Positions 46,083 to 57,729 of a DNA stretch of 64,000 nucleotides are shown in pieces. Within the stretch, counting starts at the first letter, position 1. Each line of letters starts with the position of its first letter. A model generated the notes under the pieces. The model was not told the origin of the DNA and made no database searches. It saw nothing but the letters and a program-made list of their open reading frames with translations. Both the position numbers and the translations under genes were made by a program. The DNA is from Larix kaempferi (taxonomy: Eukaryota; Streptophyta; Pinopsida; Pinales; Pinaceae), in contig BSBM01001067.1 of NCBI GenBank assembly GCA_027924585.1, positions 7,152,501 through 7,216,500 of the forward strand, given 5' to 3'.

Positions 46083-48420
46083 ACCATTTACGGGCGAAGT
46101 GCTAGAAGGAGTGGGTGGTTAGGAAATATACTCCTTCAGAGATGGATTCTCCAGCTACCACTAGATAAAGATTGCAAAGGAGAATCGACACAAAACAACA
46201 TTCGTCACCGAATGGGGATGTTTTCAATACATGATGATGCCATTTGGTATGAAGAATGTGCCAACAATTTTTTCAAGACTAGTAGATGCAACATTCAAGG
46301 ATTACATCCATAAGTTTCTTGCAGTATACATGGATGAATGGACAGTATACAGGTTGGTCAAAGATCACGTGGAAAATCTACGGTTGATGCTGGAAAGATG
46401 TCGACAACACAAGATTTCATTGAACTTAAGGAAGTGAATTTTTTGCACTCCGTTTGGGATTTTGCTGGGGCACATTTTTTGCAGGGAAGGAATGCTCGAC
46501 CTACCACCACCGACAAAAGTCAAGCAATTAAGAGCGACATTGGGACACACATGATACTACATGAAGTTTATTAAGGGGTATGCAGCAATCACGATGCCGA
46601 TGGAGAAGTTTTTAAAGAAAGATGCCAAGATTGAATGGAATGAAGAGTGCTAGAAGAGTCTGGATATCTTGAAAGCAAAGATGGTTGCAACACCCATACT
46701 CATATTTCCATATTGGACGAAGGAGTTCCACGTTCACATTGATGTGTCATCAGTTGCACTAAGAGTCATCTTGTCCCAACTAGGAGAAGGTGCAATATAC
46801 CACTCGATAGCATTCACAAGTAGAAAGTTGTCTACTAGGGAGAAGAATTACATGACCACAGAAAGGGAAGGGTTGGCGATGGTCTACACCTTACAGAAGT
46901 TTCGGCATTATCTCTTAGGGGGCCATTTTAAAATGTTCACCGATCACTCAGCACTTAAATACCTGGTGAACAAGCCTGTGTTGGGGGGGGGAATTTTTCA
47001 ATGGTTGTTACTCTTCCAGGAATTTGATTTCGAGATAATAGTCAAGTCGAGGCGCCTAAATTAAGGACCAGACCATCTATCACGGATAGAGTTCGGAGAA
47101 GAGCCAAGGAGCATTGACAAAGGATTGCCGGATGATCAGTTATTTAGGGTCGGAAGGGTCAACGACCATTACAAGCAAATTATTCAATTTTTGGCCATAG
47201 GGGAGGCACCAAAAGGATTCACTAACAAACATAAGAAGAAACTAGTCGTCAGAGCTACATATTTTCAACTGATCGCAGGGAAACTATACAAGATGGGACC
47301 GGATGAGATACTTTGAAGATACGTCCTTCTGCATGAACATAAAAGGATTTTAGTAGAAGCTCATGATGGAATCGCAGGAGGACACTATGGAGGATGTGTC
47401 ACTGCTAGGAATATCCTCTGAGCAGGATTATGGTGGCCAACGATGCATGGAGATGCTGCGGACTACACAAAAAGCTGCAACGTATGTTAACGGATAGGGA
47501 AGCCATCACGAAGGGATGAAATGCCATTAGTACCCCAATTGACACTACAGGATTTTGACAAGTGGGCAGTTGAATTCTTGGGACCCATCAACCCGCCAGG
47601 AAAGAGAACAGGGTCATGCTACATAATCATTGCGACAGATTATTTGATGTGATGGGTGGAAGCTGAGCCAGTAAAGGATTGCTTAGCTACGACTGTAGCA
47701 CAAATCCTTTTTGACAATGTGGTCACCAGGTTTGGGTGCCCAAAGATACTCATGAGTGACCAGGAGACTCATTTTGTTAACCAGACGATCGAAGCAATGA
47801 TGGAGGAGTTTCAAATTCAACACAGGAAGAGCACCCCATATCATCTGCAAGATAATGGGACAATTGAGGCATTTAACAAAACATTGGAGCATGCGCTCAT
47901 GAAGGTATGCAACACCAATCGTGATGATTGGGACTTGAAGATTGCTGCGATACTCTGGGCGTATCGCACAACTTGCAAAAGATTGACCGGCCATACCACA
48001 TTCAAGCTTGTTTACGGGAAGGAAGCCGTAATGCTGATGGAGCACATCCTCCCTAGTCTGCGCATCGTAGTAGCTACAAGCATGAGCGACGATGGCGCAC
48101 TAGAGGAATACTTGGCATAGTTGGTACATCTTGATGAGGATCGGTTCATCGCGGGTTTTCATCAAAAGGTAGAAAAGGATCGACAGTAGGCTTGGCACGA
48201 TTGACATGTTAAACCAAAGCAATTTCAGTGCGGCAATATGGTTCTTCTATATGATAGTAAGTTTGCAAAGCACTCAGGTAAGTTATAGATGCATTGGTTA
48301 GGTCCCTACATAATAAATTTTGTCACTGATGGAGGTGCAGTGCAACTACAAAGTTTAGATGGGGTAGTGTTTTCCAAGCTAGTTAACGGGAATCGGTTGA
48401 AACCCTATCGCCATGATTAA
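46083..48420 (+). pseudogene. Element A pol, second part: RT, RNase H and integrase
   Basis: RT resumes with TEWGCFQYMMMPFGMKNVPT and FLAVYMDEWTV; the active site reads YMDE where gypsy RTs have YLDD or YVDD. RNase H follows (FHVHIDVSSVALRVILSQ, TDHSALKYLVNKPVLGG). Integrase has a zinc region ending CNVC, then [18 protein letters not shown] (first catalytic Asp replaced by Glu), ILMSDQETHF with the second Asp, and DNGTIEAFNKTLEHA with the Glu. The C-terminus ends VNGNRLKPYRHD and a stop at 48420. Numerous stops and shifts (for example at 46435-46680 and 47317) interrupt it. Confidence 0.92.
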
Positions 48421-49404
48421 GCGCATAATAGTTGAGAACCATAATGAAAAAAAAATGCAATCATGACAAAAAGTGGAAAGCATGGCCCACTGGGCCCCTC
48501 GTCAAAGCTCCGCACGTTTAACATGTGGGAGTCAAATCCGAGCATGATTATTGCGGATCAGTATCACTGGAAGACGAGGAAAGGGTATGATGACACACTT
48601 GAGGACTGGATCGAATGGGCACGGGAAATATTTTGCGTTTGATTCAAAAATCAAACGTCAAGGACATGAGGAGCAAGCATAAATATAGGCATGGGGATTG
48701 AAAAATGTAAGTCGAGTAACGAGAGTCTGTAATTCTGAAGAGGAGAATCAATGAGTTGCATGATGCAAGTCAATAATTCAGATGCAGAGAGTTAGGAAGT
48801 TGAGTGAGAAAGCCCAAGGAATTTGTGGAAAAGGGAAATGAGATAGTTGCAATGGTGCATTTCATTTCCAGTGGAAGCACTCCAGGTGCGCTAAGGAAAA
48901 GGATGACGAGTGTCCATGAATAACCATCAAATAAAGTGGAGTAGACAATGGGGAGGAACGAAGATGAATTCTCACCCGAGATGTCTAAGAGAGTAGTAGT
49001 AGTTAGAAGAACCGTGGTCTCTGCAACCACTAGAACACCAAGGATGAAGGCATGCTGGCTCCAGCAATGGACAGTCAAATGTGCGAAACAGATGTTCCAG
49101 AACAGTTGACCTGTTTCCCAATTTGGTGACATTGATGAACTTTTCCCCAGATCGAACCAAGCCTGAAGCGCAAGAGAAGAAGCATAAGGGATAGATGATG
49201 AAGGTTTCAAGAGACTGGAGGATGAGTTCGAGAAGTACATGACAGCGACCAAGAGACTGGAGGATGAGTTTGAGAAGTACATGACAGTGAGCTCCAGATT
49301 CCAAGGACAGCTTCAAAAGTTTAGCACAATGAAGGATGAGAACAGTACCAGAGGTGTCCAGCTGAGGTGGCTCGAGGGTGAGCCACAAGTTTTTGTTGGG
49401 GGCC
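48421..49404 (+). other. 3' tail of element A between pol and the right LTR
   Basis: The plus strand can be read as DDTLEDWIEWAREIF near 48590 and EGEPQVFVGGLLARD near 49375, so a poorly conserved extra frame may once have run here. A 42-bp duplicate (gagactggaggatgagtt.ga followed by gaagtacatgacag) lies at about 49210-49290. No domain is recognised. Confidence 0.45.
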
Positions 49405-49765
49405 TGTTGGCACGGGATTAGTCCGCATGAAGTGTGGAAGCCACTAGCTGCGATGAGGACCATTCACGGAAGGAAGGGTCATTCATAGAGAACAAGGAAG
49501 CACAAGATTAGTTAGTTTGTTGGAAATGGGTCATTTGGACCATTTTGTAACCACTATAGTTGGATATAAATAAGAAGATGAATGTAAGCCTAAGGGCATC
49601 GATCGATTGATTATCATTAACATGATCTGACCTTTTGATGAATTGTGCAGATGAAATCTGTTTTGTTCTGTTTCGATAGTTTTTGTGTATGGATCTGCGA
49701 TAAGATAGTCTGAATTGTTCCTCCGAGGGTTATACTGCAGGTTTTGATGAATGCATGAAGATGTT
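49405..49765 (+). repeat. Right (3') LTR of element A, first part
   Basis: Starts tgttggcacggg after a G-rich tract (ttgttgggggcc); this start pairs with the tcaaca end at 55867. A TATA box TATAAATA is at 49565-49572. Cut at the atgtt target site (49761-49765) of element C. Confidence 0.75.
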
Positions 49766-50312
49766 TGATCCGCATCATAGTTGGCAAGTCATCAACATTG
49801 ATGCAACTTCGACATGACTTCAAATCGACAAGTTATCTTCGACAGGTTCCAAACTCGACACAACTCCGATGAGTATCGACTTCGACACACCTCGACATAT
49901 TAAACAACCTCGTAGTTCGCAACATCGACAAGCAGCATCGACATGCGACCAACGACTATCAAACTTCGATAGACTGTCTCTCTGTCTTCCAGTCGACTGT
50001 AACGGTTGAAATGTTGAACTGTTCTAACTTATTATTTGTAATTGAACATAACGGGAAGGCACCCAAGTGTCTTAGAAATATATATAAGCATGTATAATAT
50101 TGTAACATACAACCAATGATATTACCTACTTACATCTAATATAAGTTCAGTTCGCATGCCTGTATATTGTCTGTATGTATTTGTGTTTATCTGTTGTAGT
50201 GTAATCCTGCTTTGCTCATTCTGATTATTCTTAATTACTTCCGCCATAACAGAGCCAACTCATTTAGTCGAACTATTGTCCCCCTCGTGCTTCCTGGACA
50301 TGACTCAGATCA
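49766..50312 (+). repeat. 5' LTR of element C
   Basis: 547 bp, very rich in tcgaca/cgaca motifs in its first 220 bases. TATA-like atatatataag lies near 50088. Confidence 0.93.
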
Positions 50313-50313
50313 T

Positions 50314-50325
50314 TGGTATCATAGA
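50314..50325 (+). promoter_or_regulatory. Primer-binding site of element C
   Basis: TGGTATCATAGA, initiator-Met type, one base after the 5' LTR. Confidence 0.88.
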
Positions 50326-50454
50326 AGACTCAAATTATAGCATTTAGTTTTTGTGCTTAAGTTTTTCATATACACTTCTCTCAAAGTTACTCGACTTATG
50401 CCGGTTCAAACTCGCTAGAAATATCAACAATCCAAGCAGACGCTACCTCAAAAG

Positions 50455-51498
50455 ATGACAGAAGAAACAAACGATATACATGCAACCGATGAGACAACAT
50501 GTCTTATTGAGCAAGCTCTGGCTCGACAACGGACTGAAATATTCACCCAGTTCAATGAGATTATCATGCAATTTGCTTCGACATCCGAAGGATCTTCAAT
50601 GAGAAGTCACTCCGATAAAATCAACCCCTTCAAAGTACAAATTAATTTGAACATACCAAATCTTGAAGGTAATATTGACGCGGAATCCGTCGACAATTGG
50701 GTACTACAATTGGAATCGTATTATGCTGTAAATCAACTCTCAGAAGCTAAAAAGATCACCATTGCATCCTTAAAGATTTCAACCTCCGTGCACTACGGGT
50801 GGGAGAACTTCTCGACAAAGATGGAGAAAAGCGGAGACCCCATTGACACATGGGAGAAAATCATCGAACATATCCAAAAGGAATTTTACCTGCATAAATA
50901 CCTCGAGCAACAGTATAAGAAGTTGCAACAGATAAGGAAATGGAAAGACCAATCAGTACAGAGTTACACCGATGAGTTCTACCGACTCATGGCTAGACTT
51001 GGCGTCCAAGAAGAAGAGAAGATGCTTGTTTTGAATTATTTTAGCGGATTGTCCCTGTACAGTCAGCAGGAGATGGAATTTTTGATTGTCAATACGATTG
51101 CGGATGCTTTACACTATGCCAGCAAACTGGAAACCAAGCAGAAAATAAAAATACGTTTTGCGAAAAAGCCAACATTAGAACGACCACCCGACAAGAAGGC
51201 ACCAGCAGAATTTGACAAGTCGAAATCTTCTCAGTCGACACCGCCAAAGCCAGACCATGGAAAGAATCCTTTTCACAAGAGGGAATGTAGCAAACAACCG
51301 CCGACCAGAAAATGGAGCGATTACCACCACTCATCTTGGCATGATACGTTTGAATGCAAAGCTCGGAAGACATTTTTGGAAAAAGTGTCGACCTCTAACA
51401 CGTTTGAAAAGACAGTGGAAGAATTTGATCCAGATGAAACGACCCTTTTGACCTCGACCACTCTAGTAGCATCGACTATTCTCGACGAGGATGAATGA
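50455..51498 (+). CDS. Gag of element C, 347 aa, still open
   Basis: The ATG at 50455 follows the primer-binding site by 130 bp. Residues about 70-235 form the gypsy Gag domain (DNWVLQLESYYAVNQLSEAK, WKDQSVQSYTDEFYRLMARL, VLNYFSGLSLYSQQEMEFLI). A basic linker follows, then a degenerate zinc-binding block KWSDYHHSSWHDTFECKARK near residue 283, where Ser stands in place of the first Cys. The C-terminus is acidic. Gag would assemble the particle. The frame is open to a TGA at 51496, but the altered zinc ligand and the broken pol downstream make function doubtful. Confidence 0.88.
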   Translation: MTEETNDIHATDETTCLIEQALARQRTEIFTQFNEIIMQFASTSEGSSMRSHSDKINPFKVQINLNIPNLEGNIDAESVDNWVLQLESYYAVNQLSEAKKITIASLKISTSVHYGWENFSTKMEKSGDPIDTWEKIIEHIQKEFYLHKYLEQQYKKLQQIRKWKDQSVQSYTDEFYRLMARLGVQEEEKMLVLNYFSGLSLYSQQEMEFLIVNTIADALHYASKLETKQKIKIRFAKKPTLERPPDKKAPAEFDKSKSSQSTPPKPDHGKNPFHKRECSKQPPTRKWSDYHHSSWHDTFECKARKTFLEKVSTSNTFEKTVEEFDPDETTLLTSTTLVASTILDEDE

Positions 51499-51825
51499 GA
51501 ATGCCTGTTCCATACACGGATATGGGTCCAGATCAACCCATTGCATCTGATTGTGGACAACGGGAGCTAGAAGAACTTCGTTTCTGAAGGGCTTGTGAAG
51601 AAACTAGGTCTTGTTACCACTCCGCATCCTCAGCCTTACAACATCGGTTGGATGAAGGATAGACAAGAAATTCAGATCACTCGACAATGTAAGCTTGCCT
51701 ACTTCATAAAGCATTTTGAAGATGAAGTACTCTGCAACATGGCACCACTCTTCGTAGTCGATGCCCTGTTTGGGAAACCTTACCTCTGGGATAGACATGG
51801 AAGTTATCAGTCACGGCCTTAGAAG
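51499..51825 (+). pseudogene. Protease region of element C
   Basis: After the gag stop the translation gives IVDNGS, a stop, KNFVSEGLVKKLGL and, farther on, LFVVDALFGKPYLWDRHGSY. This is the gypsy aspartic protease with D-N-G in place of the usual D-S/T-G, and the later GKPYLWDRH block. Stops at the S-x-K position and at about 51820 break it. It would cut the Gag-Pol polyprotein. Confidence 0.7.
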
Positions 51826-53445
51826 GTGATTTTCAAAATCCGAAACCGATGGTTCAACATATCAGAGCGTCAACCTACACCGACGGTTGCACTGATATCT
51901 TCCAAACAAACAAAGAAGCTCATCAATCATGCTCAGAAGTTCGCATTAATCATGATCAAGCCACAACATTCTAAGAAGACTGCAGCAACAAGTCGAGTCA
52001 CTGACCAATGCAGTTCTCGACAAAAGCAGCAGGTCGAACATATTCTCGATGAGTACCAGAACCACTTTCAAGCTCTAGACGGAGTACCTCAACATTGTCA
52101 GGTAAAACACTCTATTAAATTTGTTCCTGGTTCTTCTTTGCCTAATACATCTGTTTACAGAAGATCCATTCTCGAAAATGAAGAGATTCGTAGACTGATC
52201 CAAGAATTAATCGACAAAGGTCACATCCGACCTAGATCCTCTCCTTGTGGAAGTCCAGTCGTTCTAGTTCCAAAGAAAGACGGGACTTGGCGCATGTGCA
52301 TCGACTACAGAGCTCTCAACAAAATATCAGTGAAGAATCGGTACCCTCTACAACAGATAGACGAGCTCATCAATTGTCTGAAAGGTGCTAAATTATTTAC
52401 TAAGCTCGATCTCAAGTCGAGATACCATCAGATTCCAATCGAGCCCTCAGATGTGTGGAAAATTTCTTTCAAGACCAAGGAAGGATTATTTGAATGGTTA
52501 GTCATGCCTTTCGTCTTAACCAACACACTTGCGACCTTCATGCGACATATTGATAACCTTCTTCGAACTTTCATCGGCAAATGGGTTATTGTCTATCTCG
52601 ACGATATATTGATTTTCAGTTGATCATGGGAAGAACATGTCGGACATATTCGACAAGTCCTGGACACTCTCCAGCAACATTGGCTTTATCTGAACATGGA
52701 CAAGTGCTCTTTCGCGATGACCAACATCAAGTATTTGGGGTATGTAATTGACTTTGTAGGCATTCACGTCGACCCAGAAAAAGTACAGATCCTCAAAGAT
52801 TGGCCCATTCCTAGGAGCATTCAAGAACTAAGAAGTTTTATTGGTTTGACGAATTTCTATCGACGATTCATACTCGGCTTCAGTCACTTAGCCTGGCCCT
52901 TGAATCAGTTGATGAAGGGAAACAGGAAAACTATCTTCCAGTCGACAGCAAAAAAACAAGCAGCTTTTGAATAGCTCAAACACAAGCTCTGCACTGCACC
53001 TGTACTTTTGTTACCTGATTTTCATCGGCCCTTTGAGATTGAGACAGACGCATCGGACTATGCCTTGGGTGTAGTGATCACTCATTCTGGTCACCCAGTC
53101 ACTTTTCATTCTGATACTTTTAATGACATAGTTAGAAGATACTCGACGTACGAAAAAGAACTACACGCCAGTGTGCAAGCTCTCAAGCAATGGAGGCATT
53201 ACATCCTTGGAAAGGAAATGGTCATTCTCACTGATCATAAGCCTCTACAGTTCGCTCTGACACAATCAAAGTTGCAGAAAAACCAAAAAATCAAGTGGAT
53301 TAATTACCTACAACAATTCCAGTTGGTGATCAAGTATCGGAAAGATAAAGCTAATGCCACCGCTAATTGCCTCAGTCGACCACCCATTACTCTCCTTTTG
53401 ACAGTGATGAGTATGCAGGGATACGACACGACCACTTGGCCATAG
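51826..53445 (+). pseudogene. Reverse transcriptase and RNase H of element C
   Basis: RT spans 51990-52970: VPKKDGTWRMCIDYRALNKI, LFTKLDLKSRYHQIPIEP, LFEWLVMPFVLTNTLATF and VIVYLDDILIFS with YLDD intact, then a TGA at 52621. It continues with HVGHIRQVLDTLQQHWLYLN and SIQELRSFIGLTNFYRRFI to a TAG near 52972. RNase H (53008-53445) has FEIETDASDYALGVVI, YSTYEKELHASVQALKQWRH and ILTDHKPLQFAL, so all four acidic positions are visible. Only two stops interrupt over 1.5 kb. Confidence 0.94.
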
Positions 53446-54692
53446 TTGTATGAGGATGACAACAAATTCTCAGCAGTCTACCAACTGTTACAGACTAACA
53501 AGTCATTGACCTTAGACTTTGACTATTTCCTGAGAGATACCTTGCTATACAAGCTTGGACAACTATGTGTACCGACCGGTTAGCACCGACAACAGCTCAT
53601 TTGGGATGACACTACAACAATATTGCAGGACACTTTGGAGTAGCAAAGACACTTGCTATTCCGCAGAAGTATTTCTTTTGGCCTACACTTAAATCTGACG
53701 TCAACAAGTACATTCGATCATGCGTAGTTTGTGCCATTGCTTAACCTCCTAATCAACGACAGGGATTGTATACACCTCTACCAATTCCTAGTCGACCATG
53801 GGAATCTATTTCTATGGACTACTTGATGGGTTATCCTACTACCAGACATTAGCATGATGTGATATTATCAATAGTCAATCGATTTTCCAAGATGTCCATT
53901 TTCATACCATGTAAAAAGAACACGATAGTGCAGCAGACCACTCAGCTCTTCTTTACACATGTTTGGAAACACTTTGGTTTACCCACAACCATTATTTCCG
54001 ACCTAGATGCCAGATTCGTCAACATCTTTTGGAAGACCCTCTGGCAATTGCTAAACACACGACTCTCATTGTCGACAACTTTCCATCCTCAGACCGACGG
54101 ACATACGAAAGTTGTGAATCGCTTGGTAGTACAACTACTTCGCATGTACAATCACCAGCATTGACGCACATGGGATGAAATTCTTCCATACATCTAGCAT
54201 AGATACAATCGTGCTCAGCACAAATATACAGGAAAGAGTCCATTTGAAGTGTGTTACGGATTTCATCCCTCAGCGCCTATCGACTTGATCAGCTCCTCGA
54301 CGCAACCGAGTGACACTGACTACAACCAGCAAGAAGTTGATAAAGATTTCAAGTTCAGAGATCATATATGTGACATCCAGAAGCAAGCATAGGAAATGTT
54401 TCACAGAGCAAGCGAGAAAGCCAAGGCCCGACACGACAAGAATCGTATTCATCATTCATTCCAAATTGGGGATAAGGTCTGGTTACATCTCAAGAAGGAG
54501 CGCTTTGCAGGCCCATTCAAGAAGCTCAAGCCTTTGCGATATGGTCCGTACAGTATTCTTCGACAGATTGGAGAAAACACTTTCCAGCTCGGCATTCTTG
54601 CATGCCTGGGTCTGCATCCAGTATTCAATGTGGATCTAGTTCGACCAAACCATGCACCCTTGTTGGAACAGAACGACTTGCAGACAACATAA
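53446..54692 (+). pseudogene. Integrase of element C with a lost catalytic glutamate
   Basis: After a stop and a frameshift near 53600 the zinc region reads AGHFGVAKT and RSCVVCAIA. The core has WESISMDYLMGYP (first Asp), IISDLDARFVN (second Asp) and FHPQTDGHTKVVNRL, where the expected Glu of GQTE is Lys. Stops follow near 53743, 53849, 54163, 54196 and 54390. The C-terminal piece (54396-54692) holds KARHDKNRIHHSFQIGDKVW and LRYGPYSILRQIGENTFQL, the usual gypsy integrase tail. No chromodomain pattern is evident after it. Confidence 0.9.
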
Positions 54693-54916
54693 CCCAAAGA
54701 CATCCATCCAGATGTTCAGGAGCCTCTTCCTTGCAACACCATTGTGGGATGACGAGTACGCCATACAAGGACAAACACAATTCCCTTGTTTCAGGTTGCC
54801 AAGACTGGCCAGATCCCATCCCAAGGAAAGTGGTACTCTGTTACTGAAGTGACCAACAAGTTTCCTCACCTTTGCGAGCAAACAATGGGATCCATTATTT
54901 CTTAAGGAAGGAGGTC

Positions 54917-55480
54917 TGATCCGCATCGCAGTTGGAAAGTCATCGATGTTGATGCAACTTCGACAAGTTTCAAATTCGACACGACTTCAACTCGACAGGT
55001 TATCTTCAACAGGTTTCGAACTCGACACAACTACGACGAGTCTCAACTTCGACAAACCTCAAAATATTCAACAACCTCACAGTTCGCGACATCGACAAGC
55101 AGCATCGACATGCGACCAACGATTGTCGAACTTCGACAGACTATCTCTCTGTCTTCTAGTCGACTGTAACGGTTGAACTGTTGACCCGTTCTAAATTATT
55201 CTTTGTAACAGAACGTAACGGGCAGGCACCCAAGCGTCTCAGAAATCTATATAAGCATATATAATATTGTAACATACAATCAATGATTTTACCTGCTTAC
55301 ATCTAATAGAAGTTCAATTCGCATTCCTGTATATGTTCTGTACGTTTTTTTTGTTTATTTGTTGTAGTGTAATCCTGCTTTGCTCATTCTGCTTATTCTT
55401 AATTGCTTCCTCCATAACAGAGCCAACTCATTCAGTCGAACTGTTGTCCCCCTCGTGCTTCCTGGACACGACTCGGATCA
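54917..55480 (+). repeat. 3' LTR of element C
   Basis: 564 bp; starts tgatccgcatc right after the purine tract and ends actcggatca. Confidence 0.93.
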
Positions 55481-55485
55481 ATGTT

Positions 55486-55867
55486 CAGATCTGTCTTTTT
55501 GTCTCTGTGTCTGTTGAATGATGAATGATTTATGATGTTAATGTGAATGTTAATTATATGTTGAATATGCGAATGATGAATATATGGCTAATGTGGAAAT
55601 AACAAATGTCTATTTGAGATGTGAAGTATGATGCGAAAGAATATCTATGGTTTCTGATGCGATAGAGTTAGAGCACATGCATGTCCTTTCCCCACTGCGG
55701 AAACTTGGTTCCTGCAGCCCCCTTAACCATCTCAGGTGAGACCTCCCTCACTTCGCAGGTGTTGCTGGGAAGGGTAAAACCTTTCTGGGGCGGTGCTTAA
55801 GGGTGTTGGGTTGGTGTTTGTTGACGATAGTGTGAAGTGAACCCTTGTCGACAGAAATATGTCAACA
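55486..55867 (+). repeat. Right LTR of element A, second part
   Basis: Continues the sequence cut at 49765 and lines up with 34105-34483 of the left LTR, ending tgtcaaca. Confidence 0.88.
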
Positions 55868-55949
55868 CCGATCCATTAATTTTTTTGTTGTTGTTATGGT
55901 TGGCACTAACAAACAAACTTTTAACTTGGGACAATCATTAAAATATTTG

Positions 55950-56750
55950 GACAAGGTTTGGCAGATGCATTCTTTGTGAGAATAATGATGATCCAATGGA
56001 TCACATGTTTGTGCATGTCCTTTTGCTATGTCTATCTGGAAGGAGTTAGCATAATATTTGGTGGGTTTACTTAAATGGGATAGAATGACTTTGTTTTATT
56101 GTATTCTTGATTGGCTAACAAATAAGGCAACAATAGAATATAAGGCACTTCCTTGTTTTTTGTTTATGGAAATTGGTGGAGTATAAATTATATGACTTTT
56201 CAGGATTTGGTTTTTACTTCAGCTCAGGTTGCTCAAAGGATTGGATTAGCTACGATAAAAAATAAAGGTATCCCCCAAAAGAAAAAACAATTAGAATTAT
56301 ATTGATGCTATGTATTGACCATGAGAATCCTTTTTCTTTTATGGTGCAATCCAAGGAGAACTAAGTATTTGTGAAGTAGAGGTTTCCATCTACATTGATA
56401 CAAATAATTATTTATATTTGAAGTATGTTGCAAGGCAAAGGTCTAACAACTAGGTTGAATTAAAGGAGAGAGGACTAAAGCAATTCCAATCTTTGGGATA
56501 TTCAAAACTCATGATAGTCTGGGAAAATAAATGCTACAACATTAGAAATTTGGGCCTTGTCCCAATAATGAATCAAGTAATTGAGGTAAAAGTCACATTT
56601 GAGTTCATTAACTTTTCATATTTATCACGAATGTAACACACAAGCGGATACATTATCCAAATAAGTTTTGCTTCTACAGGAGGGTACCCTAACTGAATGT
56701 GAATTCAAAGGAGGCACTCTCATTTCAACATCCGAGAACTCTTTGTATTA
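55950..56750 (+). pseudogene. L1-type LINE 3' end: zinc-binding and RNase H remnants
   Basis: The translation in changing frames shows CENNDDPMDHMFVH, the zinc-binding domain that follows RT in plant L1 LINEs, then after about 350 bp a piece like LINE RNase H: NNYLYLKYVA, VELKERGLKQFQSLGYSKLM, PIMNQVIE and FEFINFSYLSR. The last part, after one frameshift, fits the HIYRE-N-x-x-ADxLSK style of that domain. Stops and shifts are frequent. RT and endonuclease parts are not in the window; the element A insertion sits just left of the relic. Confidence 0.6.
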
Positions 56751-57729
56751 AGGTTTTTATTGAAAATGGAACATTAGTGATAGAGACCTTATAAGACCGA
56801 ATGCTTAATTTCCTAAAAGTTAGGTAGTTCCATTAAGTTAAGCTTATAATGTTTTATGAAACAAAAGGATTAAAATAATATTGGGATGACTGTAATAAGT
56901 AGAAATAACACCTTTTTGATGTAAAATTACATAGGTTGCATATGGAACAACTTTTGAGTCAATTCATGATACACTAATGTATATTTTGATTTCTCTTTTG
57001 GAAATATCAAACATATGGATTTTCTTCTTTGAAATATATATAGCAAGAGTCACGATGTGGCAGTGTCCCTGCGCCTTTAGTTAGAATGATTTAATATTTT
57101 TGAATATTTTGCTCATAATATAATGTTTGCTTTGAAATTTGCTCAAGAGTGCAATGTCTTTAGTAATTATAAGCTGAGGTTTGCATTGCAATGTTTGTTG
57201 TAATTGTGAGTGAAGGTTTGCATTGTAATATGCTCAACAATGAGATACTTCAAAGTTATGTTCACCCAATCCAAGTTTTAGTTTCGACTAACAATTTTAG
57301 CTTTGGGTCTATCATAACAATGCCGACGACGTTTAACTTTGACAAATTGCTTAGAGTGAAAAAATAATTAGGTTTGAGCTTTAACTTTGACAAATTGCTT
57401 AGGATGAAAAAATAACTAATTTGACCTCGGATTAGTTTGAACAACGACTTTTTGGGTTGTTGCTTTGTTGGTATCCCCACTACTAATGCTTATAATATGG
57501 AAATTCTAGTGGGAAAATTAAACTATATTGAAATCAACTTTAACCCTTTTATGATATCATGAACACTTGATAATTTATACATTCGTCTAGTGCCAAGTGC
57601 TTGAGATCTCAAATAAATATCATTTTTCTATCTGAGGGTGGGTGTGTAAAACAATGTACCCTTTTCGTCATCACTCCACCCACTATCTGCTCTCCACACG
57701 TCTGACCAAATTCATATTTTATTGCTCAA
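56751..57729. other. AT-rich spacer without a recognised gene
   Basis: Only loose local repeats are seen (tttgcattg.aatgtt phrases at 57110-57240; a ttaactttgacaaattgctt phrase twice, at about 57327 and 57380). Confidence 0.5.

Larger units (their letters stand above)
49766..55480 (+). mobile_element. Element C: inactivated Ty3/gypsy retrotransposon
   Basis: LTRs at 49766-50312 and 54917-55480 with TGATC/GATCA ends, ATGTT target duplications (49761-49765, 55481-55485), a primer-binding site at 50314, a purine tract aaggaaggaggtc at 54904-54916, and gag, protease, RT, RNase H and integrase in gypsy order on the plus strand. LTRs are about 90% alike by eye. Several stops and shifts break pol; gag alone is still open. 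Motifs fit a chromovirus-like lineage, but I see no convincing chromodomain at the C-terminus. Confidence 0.94.
33981..55867 (+). mobile_element. Element A: decayed Ty3/gypsy element split by elements B and C
   Basis: Left LTR remnant (33981-34483), gag, RT start (to 35501), then after removal of element B the rest of pol (46083-48420), a 1-kb tail and a right LTR starting at 49405 that is interrupted by element C and ends at 55867. Removing B, C and one copy of each duplication leaves about 5.6 kb. Many in-frame stops and changed active-site residues show that it was inactive or decaying early. The left LTR lacks its first part (about 235 bp), so no outer target duplication can be checked. 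Confidence 0.88.

Noticed and set aside
48770-49282. 170-codon minus-strand ORF with Ser-rich start
   Set aside because: It is a chance frame over the tail of element A with a short duplicated phrase, and has no motif; neighbouring evidence favours the plus strand.
54700-54900. Chromodomain at the C-terminus of element C integrase
   Set aside because: The translation after 54692 lacks the aromatic and W-x-P patterns of a chromodomain in any frame I read.
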